46,144 bases of DNA from Elusimicrobiota bacterium (GTDB lineage Bacteria > Elusimicrobiota > Elusimicrobia > UBA1565 > UBA9628). The translations under genes and the position numbers were made by a program. The stretch lies in assembly GCA_016218575.1 (NCBI GenBank), contig JACRDN010000008.1, forward strand, positions 1 through 46,144, given 5' to 3'. The notes below the pieces were generated by a model. The model was not told the DNA's origin, ran no database searches, and saw only the letters and a list, made by a program, of their open reading frames with translations. Shown piece by piece: positions 16,240 through 24,993 of this stretch. The number at the start of each line of letters is the position of its first letter. The first letter of the stretch is position 1.

Positions 16240-17094
16240 TCAACCCCCTCCAGAAAGATAGCCGTGGAGCTGGCTCAGGAAATTGACCCCTATGAAGGTG
16301 AACACCACCGAGGCAAAGCCCACCATGGAAACGTAAACGGCCTTGCGCCCGCGCAGGCCCGCGATGAAGCGCATGTGAAGATACCCGGCGTAGATGAGGG
16401 CCGTGATGAGGGCCCAGGTTTCCTTGGGGTCCCAGCCCCAAAAGCGGCCCCAGGCATTGTAGGCCCAGATGCCCCCCATGATGATGCCCACGGTCAGAAC
16501 CGGAAATGCCGCTACGATGATCTTGTAGTTGAGGTCGTCTAGCTCCTCGATGGAAGGCAGGCGGTAGCAGAGCTCGCTCGGCTTTCTCGACTTGATCTGG
16601 TGCTCCTGGATGAGAAGGGCCAGACCCACCCCGAAGGCGTTGCCGAAGGCGGCGTAAGCCGTCATGATCACCATGGGATGGATGTTGATCCAATAGCTCT
16701 GAAGGGCGGGCACGAGCCCGCTCACTTTGGGATCGGCGAAAATCACCGCGGCCCCGATCCCGAGGGCGGTCCAGGGGAGCACGAAGGCCCCCAGGATTCC
16801 CAGGCGATGCTCTCGCTCGACCACGAAGAACACCAGGGCCACGGCCAGCGCCAGGTACGACAAGGCGCCGAAGAATGTGTTGATGGGCAGGAAATACCTG
16901 TTCTCGGGAATCGCCCAGAAGGCCTGCAGGCGCAAAGCGAAGCTCGCCAGATGAAGAGCCAGGCCCGCTCCCAAGAGCCGCAGCATCCACAAGCTCCATT
17001 TCTCCTCCCGGTAAAACAGATAAGCGAACGCCAGGACGGTCGAGACCCCGTAAAAGGCCAGGACGGCCTTGATCAAAATGACTTCCATGCTCAT
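16240..17094 (-). CDS. ccsA: System II cytochrome c biogenesis protein CcsA (ResC)
   Basis: 284 aa, about eight membrane helices. The heme-handling tryptophan-rich motif WGRFWGWDPKETW is at residues 215-227, flanked by candidate heme-ligand histidines (His139 and His240, with His48 further up). With ResB it forms the heme exporter/synthase that attaches heme to CxxCH motifs outside the membrane. It directly follows resB (stop and start nearly touching) and precedes hemA. Clients in this window are the pentaheme cytochrome, the monoheme protein and the MauG-like peroxidase. Confidence 0.92.
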   Translation of the reverse strand: MSMEVILIKAVLAFYGVSTVLAFAYLFYREEKWSLWMLRLLGAGLALHLASFALRLQAFWAIPENRYFLPINTFFGALSYLALAVALVFFVVEREHRLGILGAFVLPWTALGIGAAVIFADPKVSGLVPALQSYWINIHPMVIMTAYAAFGNAFGVGLALLIQEHQIKSRKPSELCYRLPSIEELDDLNYKIIVAAFPVLTVGIIMGGIWAYNAWGRFWGWDPKETWALITALIYAGYLHMRFIAGLRGRKAVYVSMVGFASVVFTFIGVNFLSQLHGYLSGGG

Positions 17095-18534
17095 TTATGA
17101 AACCTCCACCAGCGGACTCTTAGAAAGCCGGAACTCCTTAGCCCCCAACTTCTCCCTCAAGCCCCGCATCAAGGACTCGAATTCCTTCTCGAACTCTCTG
17201 GGCCCTCGGGAGCTCCACCCCCCCACAGATATCTGCGAGACCCCTCCGGGCTGGGGCTCGAGCAGGATCCAAAGCCTTCGGCGGTGGAGGTAGAAAAGGC
17301 AGATCATGCCGAAGAGCCACAGCGCGGAGCCGAACAAGACGACCTTGTAGCCCGGATCATAGGCGACCTGGATGCCGGAGAAGAGGATCGGATCGAGGGC
17401 CGCGAGCTGGAAGGGCGGCTCCGGCGCGCGTGAGAGAGTCCCGCCATCTCCCTCCACCAGGCAAAGCTTCGGATCGTTCTGAAAAAGCCACAGGGGGGAG
17501 GTTCGGTGCGGACCGACGTGGAAAATAAAGCGCACCGCTGGATTCTTGAGGTCCAGTGAGGCGTTTTCCACCTGCCCCCCGGCACTCACCGCGAAGTTCG
17601 GCATCATCACGTCCGCCTCAACCTCGAAGGGGGAGCCGGGAATCCGCTTGCGGCCGCGCTGAGGCAGGACCACAGTCTGCTTGCCCACCTTCAAGGTGGC
17701 GCTGCGAAACATCCCCCCCGCGCCCCAGGAGGCTTGGTAGAAGCGCACCCCCTTGATGTCCAAGGGATCGTTGACGTAAATGATCTTGGAGCCCAAGAGC
17801 TCCTCCCCCCGGCGCACTTTCATCTGTGAGGAAAAGAGTTTCGGCGTCAAGGTCCCGTCATAATAGCGCACCGTGAACTTGTCCACGAAAATTTCCCAGT
17901 CGGGCTTGTTCTGCATGGGGCGGGAGCGCCCCTCGAGAACCGGGACCATCTCCACGAAGCCCCAGACACCCTTCATCAAGGCCCCCAGAAGGATGACGAC
18001 GAGCGCGATGTGGGCCAGATACGAGCCCCAGCGCTGGAGGCGGTGCCGCGTGGCCACGAAGGCGGCCCCCCCCTCCCCCGTGAACTCCGGAGCCAGGTGG
18101 TAGCCCGAGCCGCGAAGGTGCTCCTGGGCGCGGGCAAGAGCCTCGCGAGTGGACCCCTCGGCCACGAGAAAGGCTTGGAAGGGCTTGAGCCGCAGAGCCG
18201 CCTCCTTCTTGGCCAGATGCCTCTCCACCTCTTGCTCTCGGGTGAGCTCCGGGGGCAGGGCCACCAGGCCCATGTCCGGAGGGCTGCTCCACAGCTTGCA
18301 GAGGACGACGTCGATGGCCATCAAGGCCAAAAGGCCCATGAACCACCAACTTTGGTAGAGGTTGAAAAGCCCGAAGAAATCGAATAATTTTCCCCAATTC
18401 GGATAGGCGCGCATGAAGGCATCCGCTTTTTCCGGGGCTTCGGGAACCTGGGGAAGCAAGGTCCCTACAGCGGAGGCTAACGTGATCAAGGCGCCTAGGA
18501 AGATGTTGAAGCGGACCGACCTAAAAAGCCTCAT
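17095..18534 (-). CDS. resB: System II cytochrome c biogenesis protein ResB (Ccs1)
   Basis: 479 aa with four membrane helices (near residues 8-28, 60-85, 165-190 and the C-terminal VLFGSALWLFGMICLFYL) and a large extracytoplasmic domain between helices 3 and 4, the ResB layout. Helix 3 contains the conserved RWGSYLAHIALVVIL segment. ATG at 18534 is chosen because the transmembrane start MRLFRSVRFNIF begins there; longer in-frame extensions run through the upstream transporter gene. It starts 14 nt after the EamA stop and pairs with CcsA. Confidence 0.9.
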   Translation of the reverse strand: MRLFRSVRFNIFLGALITLASAVGTLLPQVPEAPEKADAFMRAYPNWGKLFDFFGLFNLYQSWWFMGLLALMAIDVVLCKLWSSPPDMGLVALPPELTREQEVERHLAKKEAALRLKPFQAFLVAEGSTREALARAQEHLRGSGYHLAPEFTGEGGAAFVATRHRLQRWGSYLAHIALVVILLGALMKGVWGFVEMVPVLEGRSRPMQNKPDWEIFVDKFTVRYYDGTLTPKLFSSQMKVRRGEELLGSKIIYVNDPLDIKGVRFYQASWGAGGMFRSATLKVGKQTVVLPQRGRKRIPGSPFEVEADVMMPNFAVSAGGQVENASLDLKNPAVRFIFHVGPHRTSPLWLFQNDPKLCLVEGDGGTLSRAPEPPFQLAALDPILFSGIQVAYDPGYKVVLFGSALWLFGMICLFYLHRRRLWILLEPQPGGVSQISVGGWSSRGPREFEKEFESLMRGLREKLGAKEFRLSKSPLVEVS

Positions 18535-18548
18535 GGGGCCGTTGTATT

Positions 18549-19493
18549 CTACTTTTTTGGACCCCAGAAGTAAACGCCGAGCAGGGCCCATGGCCGGTAG
18601 GACGTTGGGCCCTGGCCCGCCGCGAGCTGATTGCGTGACTCCATGGTCGTCCCATAGACTCCGAGAAGGATCAAGGCCCCCCCCGCCACGCTCCAGGGGC
18701 TGAAGCCCTCCTTTTGAATGAGAACGGCCATGCCCACCCCGACCAAGGGTTGGAGGAAGATGAAGTTGGCCACGGTCGAGGCCGGCATCACCTCGAGGGC
18801 CTTGTTCCAGGCCCAGGTACCGAGGAAGGTGACGGCCGCGGCCAGGTAGGCCGCGGCGGCCACGGCCGAGCCCCCGGCTCCTGCCGGCCAGGCAATGCCC
18901 CCGCACAAAGCCATCGGCAGAAGAGACAGCGCCGTGGTCAGGCCCGCGAAGGTCATGGCGTCCACCTTGCGCAGAAGCGGCTTCCCTATTAATGAATACA
19001 AGGCCCAGCAGAAGCCATGTAGAAATAACAGAACGTCTCCTTTAAAATGGGGGGTGATCGTCGCATTCCAAAACGGGACTCCCTGCAGTATGATGAGCGT
19101 TGACCCCGCCAGCCCGCTCAAAAGTGCCGCGACTTTCAAGGAGTTGATGGTCTCCCCCAGGAAAAGAGCGGAGAGAAACACGAGAGTGACCGGCTCCACC
19201 CCCACCAGAAGCGATGCGTTGGAGGCGCTCGAGAGCTTCTGGCCCACGGTCCCGATGAGAAGCGGCGCGGCGTAACCAAGCACGGCCACCACCATCATCC
19301 TGGCCCAATCCCGCCAGGCCAGCTCCAGCCTCAAAACAGCCTTGTAGATCAAGGGCAGGAAGAAGAAGAACCCGAGCAGCGTCCGCCAGAAAACAAGTCC
19401 CTCGGGTGAAAAGCCCCGCAGGGCGTAGCCCGTCGCCACGTAGGAGGACCCTCCCAGGACATTGGCCAACACCACGAAGAACACTCCGTTCAC
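18549..19493 (-). CDS. EamA/DMT-family membrane transporter
   Basis: 314 aa, about ten hydrophobic helices in two EamA repeats (first repeat ends near LLSGLAGSTLIILQG, second near VGVGMAVLIQKEGFSPWSVAGGALILLGV). Members export amino acids or other small metabolites; the substrate is not inferable. It is the first gene of the operon leading to resB, ccsA, hemA, cbiX-like and sodC, which raises the possibility of a role in cytochrome assembly (for example thiol or precursor export). That is inference only. GTG at 19493, with TATAAT at 19503-19508 nine nt upstream and no Shine-Dalgarno. Confidence 0.85.
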   Translation of the reverse strand: MNGVFFVVLANVLGGSSYVATGYALRGFSPEGLVFWRTLLGFFFFLPLIYKAVLRLELAWRDWARMMVVAVLGYAAPLLIGTVGQKLSSASNASLLVGVEPVTLVFLSALFLGETINSLKVAALLSGLAGSTLIILQGVPFWNATITPHFKGDVLLFLHGFCWALYSLIGKPLLRKVDAMTFAGLTTALSLLPMALCGGIAWPAGAGGSAVAAAAYLAAAVTFLGTWAWNKALEVMPASTVANFIFLQPLVGVGMAVLIQKEGFSPWSVAGGALILLGVYGTTMESRNQLAAGQGPTSYRPWALLGVYFWGPKK

Positions 19494-19502
19494 GGGACAT
19501 AT

Positions 19503-19508
19503 ATTATA
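19503..19508 (-). promoter_or_regulatory. -10 box (TATAAT) of the transporter/ResB/HemA operon
   Basis: A consensus TATAAT on the minus strand ends nine nt before the GTG at 19493, predicting a transcript that starts almost at the initiation codon. The best -35 is weak (ATGAAG at 16-nt spacing). Confidence 0.5.
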
Positions 19509-19559
19509 GTCCAGAATGGCCCGGCTTCATGCCGACCGATAGAAGTTTGAACTTCACTT

Positions 19560-19568
19560 TGATATAAT
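19560..19568 (+). promoter_or_regulatory. Extended -10 promoter (TGATATAAT) of the fatty-acid-synthase-like operon
   Basis: TG, one base, then consensus TATAAT forms an extended -10, which can work without a -35. It ends 12 nt before the ATG at 19581, so the leader would be about 5-6 nt with no Shine-Dalgarno. It is divergent from the TATAAT at 19503-19508 in the same 87-bp gap. Confidence 0.6.
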
Positions 19569-19580
19569 TTCCAAACTTGC

Positions 19581-20558
19581 ATGGCATCATCGAACGGCGG
19601 TTTTCAGGGATCGGGGCGTTGGGCCGTGATCTTGGGCGGCTCCTCGGGGTTCGGCCTGGCCACGGCCAAGAGACTGGCCCAGGCCGGGGTGAACATCCTC
19701 ATCGCGCACAAAGACAAGGAGGGCACGGTTGAGACCGTGATCAAGCCCCATTTCGAGGAGATCCGCAAGCACGGGGTCGAGCTCGTCACCCACAATGCCA
19801 ATCTCTTCGACGACGAGGAGCGCGGGATGGTGTTCGAGAGCATTGAAAAGCATGCGGGGGCCGGCAACGTGCACCTGTTCATGCATTCCATAGCAGCCGG
19901 CTCCTGCAAACTCGTCGTCGAGGATAAGTCCCCCGATTTCAAGGGACAGGCCTTCAAAGGCCTCTCCGAAGCTTTGAAAAACGAGGGAGTCTCGGCCTCG
20001 CCCGAACTTCTGCGAAAGGCCGTCAACCTCGCCTTTCACGAAAAGGGTTGCGACGCCCTGTACACCTTGGCCGAAAGCCGCATTCCTTATAAAGAGGACC
20101 CCTTGAACGAGGACGATCTCCAGCGCACGATTTGGATGATGGGCTACGATTATCTCCTCTGGGGCCGAGAGCTCTTAAACGCGGGCCTCTTGACCAAGGA
20201 CGCGCGCATGGTGGCCATGACCTCGGAGGGCAACGAGGTCGCCTGGAAGGGCTACGCCGCGGTCTCGGCCGCCAAATGCGCTCTCGAGGCCTCTTGCCGG
20301 GCCATGGCCGTGGAGCTGGCCCCCTACGGGGTGCGCTCCTACGTCGTGCAGGCCGGAATCACCGACACCCCGGCCGGAAACGCGATCCCTAATTTCGACC
20401 TGATGAAGGCCCAGGCGCGCCTCAGAAATCCCTTCCACCGCCTGACCACTCCCGAGGACGTAGCCGAGGCCATCTTCAGCCTCTGCCTGCCTTCTTTCTC
20501 CTGGACCAACGGAACCATCATCCGCGTGGACGGAGGCGAGGCCATCTCGGGGCTGTGA
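19581..20558 (+). CDS. Enoyl-[ACP] reductase-like SDR (FabI-type) with an insertion
   Basis: 325 aa. The nucleotide-binding loop is VILGGSSGFGLATAKRL (residues 16-32). The catalytic pair follows the enoyl-reductase pattern Tyr-x6-Lys (Tyr225, Lys232 in GYAAVSAAKCALE) instead of the Tyr-x3-Lys of ordinary SDRs. The C-terminus has the usual TNGTIIRVDGGEAISGL. It should reduce trans-2-enoyl chains on the carrier in the last step of each elongation cycle. It is about 60 residues longer than FabI (about 260 aa); the extra helical segment lies between MHSIAAG and WMMGYDY (roughly 107-185), where FabI binds the acyl chain. It opens the operon and overlaps the KAS III gene. Confidence 0.8.
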   Translation: MASSNGGFQGSGRWAVILGGSSGFGLATAKRLAQAGVNILIAHKDKEGTVETVIKPHFEEIRKHGVELVTHNANLFDDEERGMVFESIEKHAGAGNVHLFMHSIAAGSCKLVVEDKSPDFKGQAFKGLSEALKNEGVSASPELLRKAVNLAFHEKGCDALYTLAESRIPYKEDPLNEDDLQRTIWMMGYDYLLWGRELLNAGLLTKDARMVAMTSEGNEVAWKGYAAVSAAKCALEASCRAMAVELAPYGVRSYVVQAGITDTPAGNAIPNFDLMKAQARLRNPFHRLTTPEDVAEAIFSLCLPSFSWTNGTIIRVDGGEAISGL

Positions 20559-21559
20559 TGCTCTCCATAATGGGGATGGGCTATTATTTGCCCAAGACAG
20601 AGATCACCAATGATTTTCTCCACCGAGAGGTGGGCCTCGAGCGAGGCCCGAATTGGGTGGATTCGCGTTTGGGCATCTACAAGCGCTATTCGGTTCTCAG
20701 CCGCGACTACATATTGAGGACCAAGAATCAGAACCCCGCCCAGGCCATGCTCCACGCCAAAAGCCTGGGCGAGACCCCCGTCACTATGGCCGCCAAGGCC
20801 GCCCGCATGGCCTTGGAGCAGGCCGAGGTCCGCCCGGAGCAGGTGGGCCTGGTGATCGGCAACTGCGACACCCCGTTTCAAACCATTCCGAGCCTGGCCA
20901 ACCTGGTCGCCAAGGAACTCAAGATCGGGGGCGGCTCCCACCGGGACGTCAACAGCGCCTGCTCGAGCTTTGCCCTGCACATGCAGATGCTGAGCGAAAT
21001 GGACGCCTCCCGCGTCCCTGAATTCATCCTCTGCCTACAGTCGAGCGCCTACACCACCCGGACCGACTATTCCGCGGCAAGCATAGACGGCTATATCTTC
21101 GGCGACGGCGCCGCGGCCCAGGTGGCCTCCCTCAAACGCCGCGGCCGGCTTCTGGTGGAGCCCATGATTTTCGAGACCAAGCCCTCCGACGCCGATGAGA
21201 TCACGGTGGACATCGCCGGGCACTTCACGCAAAATGGGGCCCTGGTCCGGGAATTCTCCATCCGCAAGACTTGCGAGATGTTCGAGGCTATCGCGCAGGC
21301 CAAGGGCTTGTACGCCGAGCAGGTTTACACCGTGGCCCACCAGGCCAATCACGTGATGCAGGACTCCATCTTGGGCCATCTCAATCTGCCGGAAGAGCGG
21401 CATTTTCGCAACGTCCGCGAGCAGGGCAATATCGCGGCGGCGGGCTGCCCCTCCGCCATTGCCCAGAACCTGCAGCGCCTGCCCAAGGGTAGCCAGCTTG
21501 TCTACGCGGTGGTGGGAGCGGGGCTGGCCTGGGGCGGCGGCTACATGGAGGCTCTATAA
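20558..21559 (+). CDS. Beta-ketoacyl-ACP synthase III (FabH-like)
   Basis: 333-334 aa thiolase-fold enzyme. The FabH-type triad is visible: Cys in NSACSSFALH (about 135), His in VAHQANH (about 262) and Asn in GNIAAAG (about 292). It would condense a starter acyl-CoA with malonyl-carrier to begin chain synthesis. Starter specificity is unknown; NIAAAGCPS differs from the NTSAAS of housekeeping FabH. The start is either GTG at 20555 or ATG at 20558, both overlapping the upstream TGA. It ends one base before the FabG ATG. Confidence 0.87.
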   Translation: MLSIMGMGYYLPKTEITNDFLHREVGLERGPNWVDSRLGIYKRYSVLSRDYILRTKNQNPAQAMLHAKSLGETPVTMAAKAARMALEQAEVRPEQVGLVIGNCDTPFQTIPSLANLVAKELKIGGGSHRDVNSACSSFALHMQMLSEMDASRVPEFILCLQSSAYTTRTDYSAASIDGYIFGDGAAAQVASLKRRGRLLVEPMIFETKPSDADEITVDIAGHFTQNGALVREFSIRKTCEMFEAIAQAKGLYAEQVYTVAHQANHVMQDSILGHLNLPEERHFRNVREQGNIAAAGCPSAIAQNLQRLPKGSQLVYAVVGAGLAWGGGYMEAL

Positions 21560-22288
21560 ATGACCAAGGACATCGCGGTCGTGACCGGCGCCTCGGGAGG
21601 CATCGGCCGGGCCATCGCCAAGAGAATCCACGAGAAGTCGGAAGGGACCCTGCGCCTGGCCCTGCATTACCACGGCAACCAGCAGGCGGCCGAGAGGCTG
21701 CGCTCGGAGATACCGGATTCCTTCCTGGTGAAGGCCGACCTGACCTCCCAGGGAGGCAGGCAAATGTTGCTTGCCGCCGCGCTTAAGGAAGGAACTCCCT
21801 ACGTGCTGGTCAATAATGCCGGCATAGACAGCCCTCACGAGCCGGCGCTGAATATTCAAGAGGAGTCGTTCGATAAAATCATCTCCACCAATCTTAAGGC
21901 GCCGTTTTTTTTGATGCGCGATTTCGGCCGGGAAATGGCCCGGGCCGAGGGCGGGATCATCGTCAACGTGAGCTCCATCCTGGCCCGGAAGGCCCTGGTC
22001 GGAAGCGCCATTTACCGCGCCTCCAAGGCGGCGCTCGAGGCCGCGACCAAGCAATTCGCCTCGGAGCTCGGGCCCCGCGGGGTCCGGGTGAGTGCTGTGA
22101 CCCCGGGCTTCATCGAGACCCCCATGACTAACGGGCTCTCCCAGGAGCTCAAGGAAGAGATGCGCGCCGAGATCGCGCTGGGCCGCTTCGGCGCTCCCGC
22201 GGCGGTGGCCGAGGCCGTATGCCAGCTCATAGAAAACGACTACATCAACGGCGCCGTGCTCGCAGTGGACGGGGGGATGAGCCTGTGA
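21560..22288 (+). CDS. fabG: 3-oxoacyl-ACP reductase (FabG-like SDR)
   Basis: 242 aa, normal for FabG. TGASGGIGRAIA binds NADPH, NNAG follows at the end of beta-4, and the catalytic Ser/Tyr/Lys are in VNVSSI and YRASKAALE. It reduces the 3-keto intermediate made by the condensing enzymes. It begins immediately after the KAS III stop (TAAATG) and its last bases overlap the dehydratase start (GTGA). Confidence 0.9.
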   Translation: MTKDIAVVTGASGGIGRAIAKRIHEKSEGTLRLALHYHGNQQAAERLRSEIPDSFLVKADLTSQGGRQMLLAAALKEGTPYVLVNNAGIDSPHEPALNIQEESFDKIISTNLKAPFFLMRDFGREMARAEGGIIVNVSSILARKALVGSAIYRASKAALEAATKQFASELGPRGVRVSAVTPGFIETPMTNGLSQELKEEMRAEIALGRFGAPAAVAEAVCQLIENDYINGAVLAVDGGMSL

Positions 22289-22776
22289 ACGATCTCACCC
22301 CCGCCGAGGTCCTGGCCTTGGTCCCCCAGCAGAGGCCCATGCGCTTCATAGACGAGATACTTGAGCTCGACCAGGAGCATATCCTCGCGGTTTACACCTG
22401 GAAGGACGAGGACTGCGCCGGGCATTTTCCCGGCAACCCCGTAGTCCCCGGGGTCAAGCTCATAGAGATGTCGGCGCAGGTGGGCAACGTGGCCTGGGGG
22501 ATTTACCACATGGCCCTCAAGACCTCCCCCGAGGAGATCGGCCTCATGGTCGGATTCTTCACCGAGATAGAGCGCGGGGTTTTCAAGAAGATGGTGCGCC
22601 CCGGAGACAAGGTGGCGGCCTACGCCCACTTCGGCCCGGACGGCTACTTTCGCGGCAACAAGATGGCCAGCCGCGTCGAGATCCAGTTCTCGGGCGGGCC
22701 CAAGGACGGCGAGGAGATATTCTCCGCAAGAACCTCCGGGCTGTGGGTCCCGAGGGATTCCCCCGCATTGAAATGA
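22285..22776 (+). CDS. 3-hydroxyacyl-ACP dehydratase (FabZ-like hotdog protein)
   Basis: 163 aa. The FabZ active-site stretch is clear: GHFPGNPVVPGVKLIEMSAQ, with catalytic His47 and Glu61, and RPMRFIDEI upstream corresponds to the FabZ RYPFLLVD region. It dehydrates 3-hydroxyacyl chains. GTG at 22285 is chosen: it overlaps the FabG stop as GTGA with a G-rich stretch upstream. The reading frame extends 66 nt further upstream, but those residues are FabG sequence read in another frame. It overlaps the next gene by ATGA. Confidence 0.87.
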   Translation: MNDLTPAEVLALVPQQRPMRFIDEILELDQEHILAVYTWKDEDCAGHFPGNPVVPGVKLIEMSAQVGNVAWGIYHMALKTSPEEIGLMVGFFTEIERGVFKKMVRPGDKVAAYAHFGPDGYFRGNKMASRVEIQFSGGPKDGEEIFSARTSGLWVPRDSPALK

Positions 22777-24089
22777 CCATGAGAAAGCGCGTGGTCGTGA
22801 CCGGGTTGGGCGTGGTGGCCCCCAACGGCGTGGGCCTGGCCAATTACCGCCAGGCCCTGCGGGCGGGCAAATCCGGCATCAAGCGGCACGAGGAGCTCGA
22901 AAAACTCAACTTCTCGGCCCAGATCGGCGGGATCCCCCCCCTCGAGGAGGAGGACGTCCTCCGGGTCATCTCCGAGAGCGACTACCACAAACTCAACGAG
23001 GCCATGATCTACACGGCCCTGGCCGCGGTGGAATGCGCCCGCAGCTCCGGGGTCGATATTGATCTGCGCAAGGGCTACCAGGCAAACCCCGTGGATTGGA
23101 GCTCAGGAGCCATCATAGGCTCGGGCCTGGGCGGAATGGACACCATTTTCAACGAGATCGGGCCCACCTTGGAGGAGGCCGCGAGCCAGGAGCCGGGACG
23201 CGGCACCATGCCCATGGGAACCGACATCGTGCCCAAGGTCATGGGTTCCTCGATCAGCGTCACGGTGGGCAAGTTCCTGGGGGCTGGCGGCCAGGTGAGC
23301 TCCAACAGCTCCGCCTGCAACACCGGAACCGAGGCGATTTTCGAAGGCTTCAAGCACCTCCAGCTCGGCTACGCAGAGTCCATGTACGTGGGCGGAGCCG
23401 AGGGAACGCATTACGCGCTCTGGGCCGGGTTTGACGCCATGCGAGACGTGCTCTGCTCCAAGTTCAACCACATGCCCGAAAAGGCCTCCCAGCCCATGGG
23501 GACCGGGGCCTGCGGCTTCGTGCCGAGCGGCGGGGCCGCGGTGCTGAGGCTCGAGACCCTGGAGTCGGCCGGGAAGCGCGGGGCCCCCATCCTCTGCGAG
23601 CTCGTCTCTGCCTATTGCAATTCCGGGGGCCAACGCGACGGCGGCACCATGACTTTCCCCAACGCCGACGGGGTGTCTCGCTGCATCCGAAAGACCATCC
23701 AAGATGGAGAGATATCTCCAAAGGATATTTCTCTTATCAACGGACATCTGACATCCACCACGGCTGACCCGAGGGAGGTCAACTCCTGGATCCGAGCCCT
23801 CGAGCTCGATCCCAAGAAGTTCCCGTTCATCCAAGCCACCAAGTCCATGATCGGGCATTGCCTGGGAGCGGCCGGAGCCCTGGAAGCCGCCGCGGTCGTG
23901 GACCAACTCGTCCACGGCTACGTGCACCCCTCAATCAACAGCGAGGAGGTCCACCCCGAGATTTTGAAGGTGTCCCAAAGCATCCCCCACGAGCTCCAGG
24001 AGCGAGAACTCCGCTACGTCATCAAGGCCTCCTTCGGCTTCGGAGATGTCAACGGCTGCCTATTATTCAAACGCTGGGAGGGTTCATAA
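22773..24089 (+). CDS. Beta-ketoacyl-ACP synthase I/II family (FabF-like)
   Basis: 438 aa. The condensing-enzyme Cys-His-His triad is intact: Cys182 (SSACNTGTEA), His325 (NGHLTSTTADP) and His362 (KSMIGHCLGAAGALE, with the conserved Lys357). It elongates the acyl chain with malonyl-carrier. The motif around His325 has GHL where FabF has AHG, so it is a divergent branch and not the housekeeping enzyme. ATG at 22773 overlaps the dehydratase stop (ATGA). It is followed directly by the carrier-like hypothetical gene. Confidence 0.88.
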   Translation: MTMRKRVVVTGLGVVAPNGVGLANYRQALRAGKSGIKRHEELEKLNFSAQIGGIPPLEEEDVLRVISESDYHKLNEAMIYTALAAVECARSSGVDIDLRKGYQANPVDWSSGAIIGSGLGGMDTIFNEIGPTLEEAASQEPGRGTMPMGTDIVPKVMGSSISVTVGKFLGAGGQVSSNSSACNTGTEAIFEGFKHLQLGYAESMYVGGAEGTHYALWAGFDAMRDVLCSKFNHMPEKASQPMGTGACGFVPSGGAAVLRLETLESAGKRGAPILCELVSAYCNSGGQRDGGTMTFPNADGVSRCIRKTIQDGEISPKDISLINGHLTSTTADPREVNSWIRALELDPKKFPFIQATKSMIGHCLGAAGALEAAAVVDQLVHGYVHPSINSEEVHPEILKVSQSIPHELQERELRYVIKASFGFGDVNGCLLFKRWEGS

Positions 24090-24090
24090 C

Positions 24091-24990
24091 ATGGCATTCA
24101 AGAGACGGGAGACCGTGATCGAGGCGGTGGATTTGAACGCGATTTCGCCCGACGAGACCGAGAAGAAGATCATCGCCGGAGTCAGGAAATACGCTACCAA
24201 CGAGGCCAACTGGTCCAAGGCCGACGGCAACGTCCCCTACCTCGGGCACATCATCGGCATGGGCATCGAGTCAAGCAACCTGGCCGACATCACCATGTCC
24301 ATCGAGAGGCAATTCCTCACGCGCAAGACCAAGCGCGTGCCCCTGGCCGAGGGGAGCGCTGAGTTTCGCCTGGAGGACGGGGAGCTCGGAAAGCTGCGCA
24401 TCCTCGATGGGCAGGACGCTCTGGCCGCCACCCCGGGGCTCTCCGTCAAGATGCTCATGGATTTCGGCCATATGCCCGAGAACGAGGCCTATCTCTCCAA
24501 GATTGTCTCTTTCGCCTACATCGTGGCAGTGGGCGATGGCTACAAGATGAACGATGCTCTCCGCAAGGTCCTGGCCAAGCTCGAGAAGCTCTCCGGGACG
24601 GAGAGGGAGGAGGCCGTCCAGAACTTGAGGGCCATGGCCGAACAGGCCAAGGCTTACGAGGCGCTCCTCGCCGACCCCAAAGCCTTGGCCGCCTCGCGCC
24701 AAAAGTCCTACGAGAACGACAAGCGCGCCTGCGAGGCATTGAGCCAGGATCTGGCGGTGGCGAGCGACAAGATCAAGGGCCTCTCTTCCTCCAACGATAC
24801 CGCCCAGATCGCATCACTACGCTCCGAGGAGGGGGAGCTCAAGACCCGCCTCAAAATGGCCCAGGCAAAGCTCCGGGTTTCCGAGGAGGCGGCCAAGGAC
24901 GCGGCCAACCGAAAACCCGTCGAGGAGGCCAAGGTGCGGGAGCTGCGAGGACTCCTCTCGGAGAGCTTGGCGCAGGCCGCCAAGCATTAG
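24091..24990 (+). CDS. Unrecognised protein with an ACP-like N-terminal segment and a coiled-coil C-terminus
   Basis: 299 aa; ATG at 24091 with GGAGGG about 10 nt upstream. I recognise no named family. Residues 20-76 resemble an acyl carrier protein: a first helix DETEKKIIAGVRKYA, then GIESSNLADITMSIERQF, which matches the carrier pattern G-[LI]-[DE]-S-x-x-L-x-[ED]-[LI]-x-M-x-[LI]-E-x-x-F, with Ser61 at the phosphopantetheine position (Glu-Ser-Ser where ACP has Asp-Ser-Leu). Residues 80-150 are of unclear fold and 155-299 are a long charged, Ala/Lys/Glu-rich coiled coil. As no ordinary ACP is encoded in the operon but a phosphopantetheinyl transferase is, this protein is the best candidate carrier. 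That is inference. Confidence 0.6.
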   Translation: MAFKRRETVIEAVDLNAISPDETEKKIIAGVRKYATNEANWSKADGNVPYLGHIIGMGIESSNLADITMSIERQFLTRKTKRVPLAEGSAEFRLEDGELGKLRILDGQDALAATPGLSVKMLMDFGHMPENEAYLSKIVSFAYIVAVGDGYKMNDALRKVLAKLEKLSGTEREEAVQNLRAMAEQAKAYEALLADPKALAASRQKSYENDKRACEALSQDLAVASDKIKGLSSSNDTAQIASLRSEEGELKTRLKMAQAKLRVSEEAAKDAANRKPVEEAKVRELRGLLSESLAQAAKH

Positions 24991-24993
24991 CGT

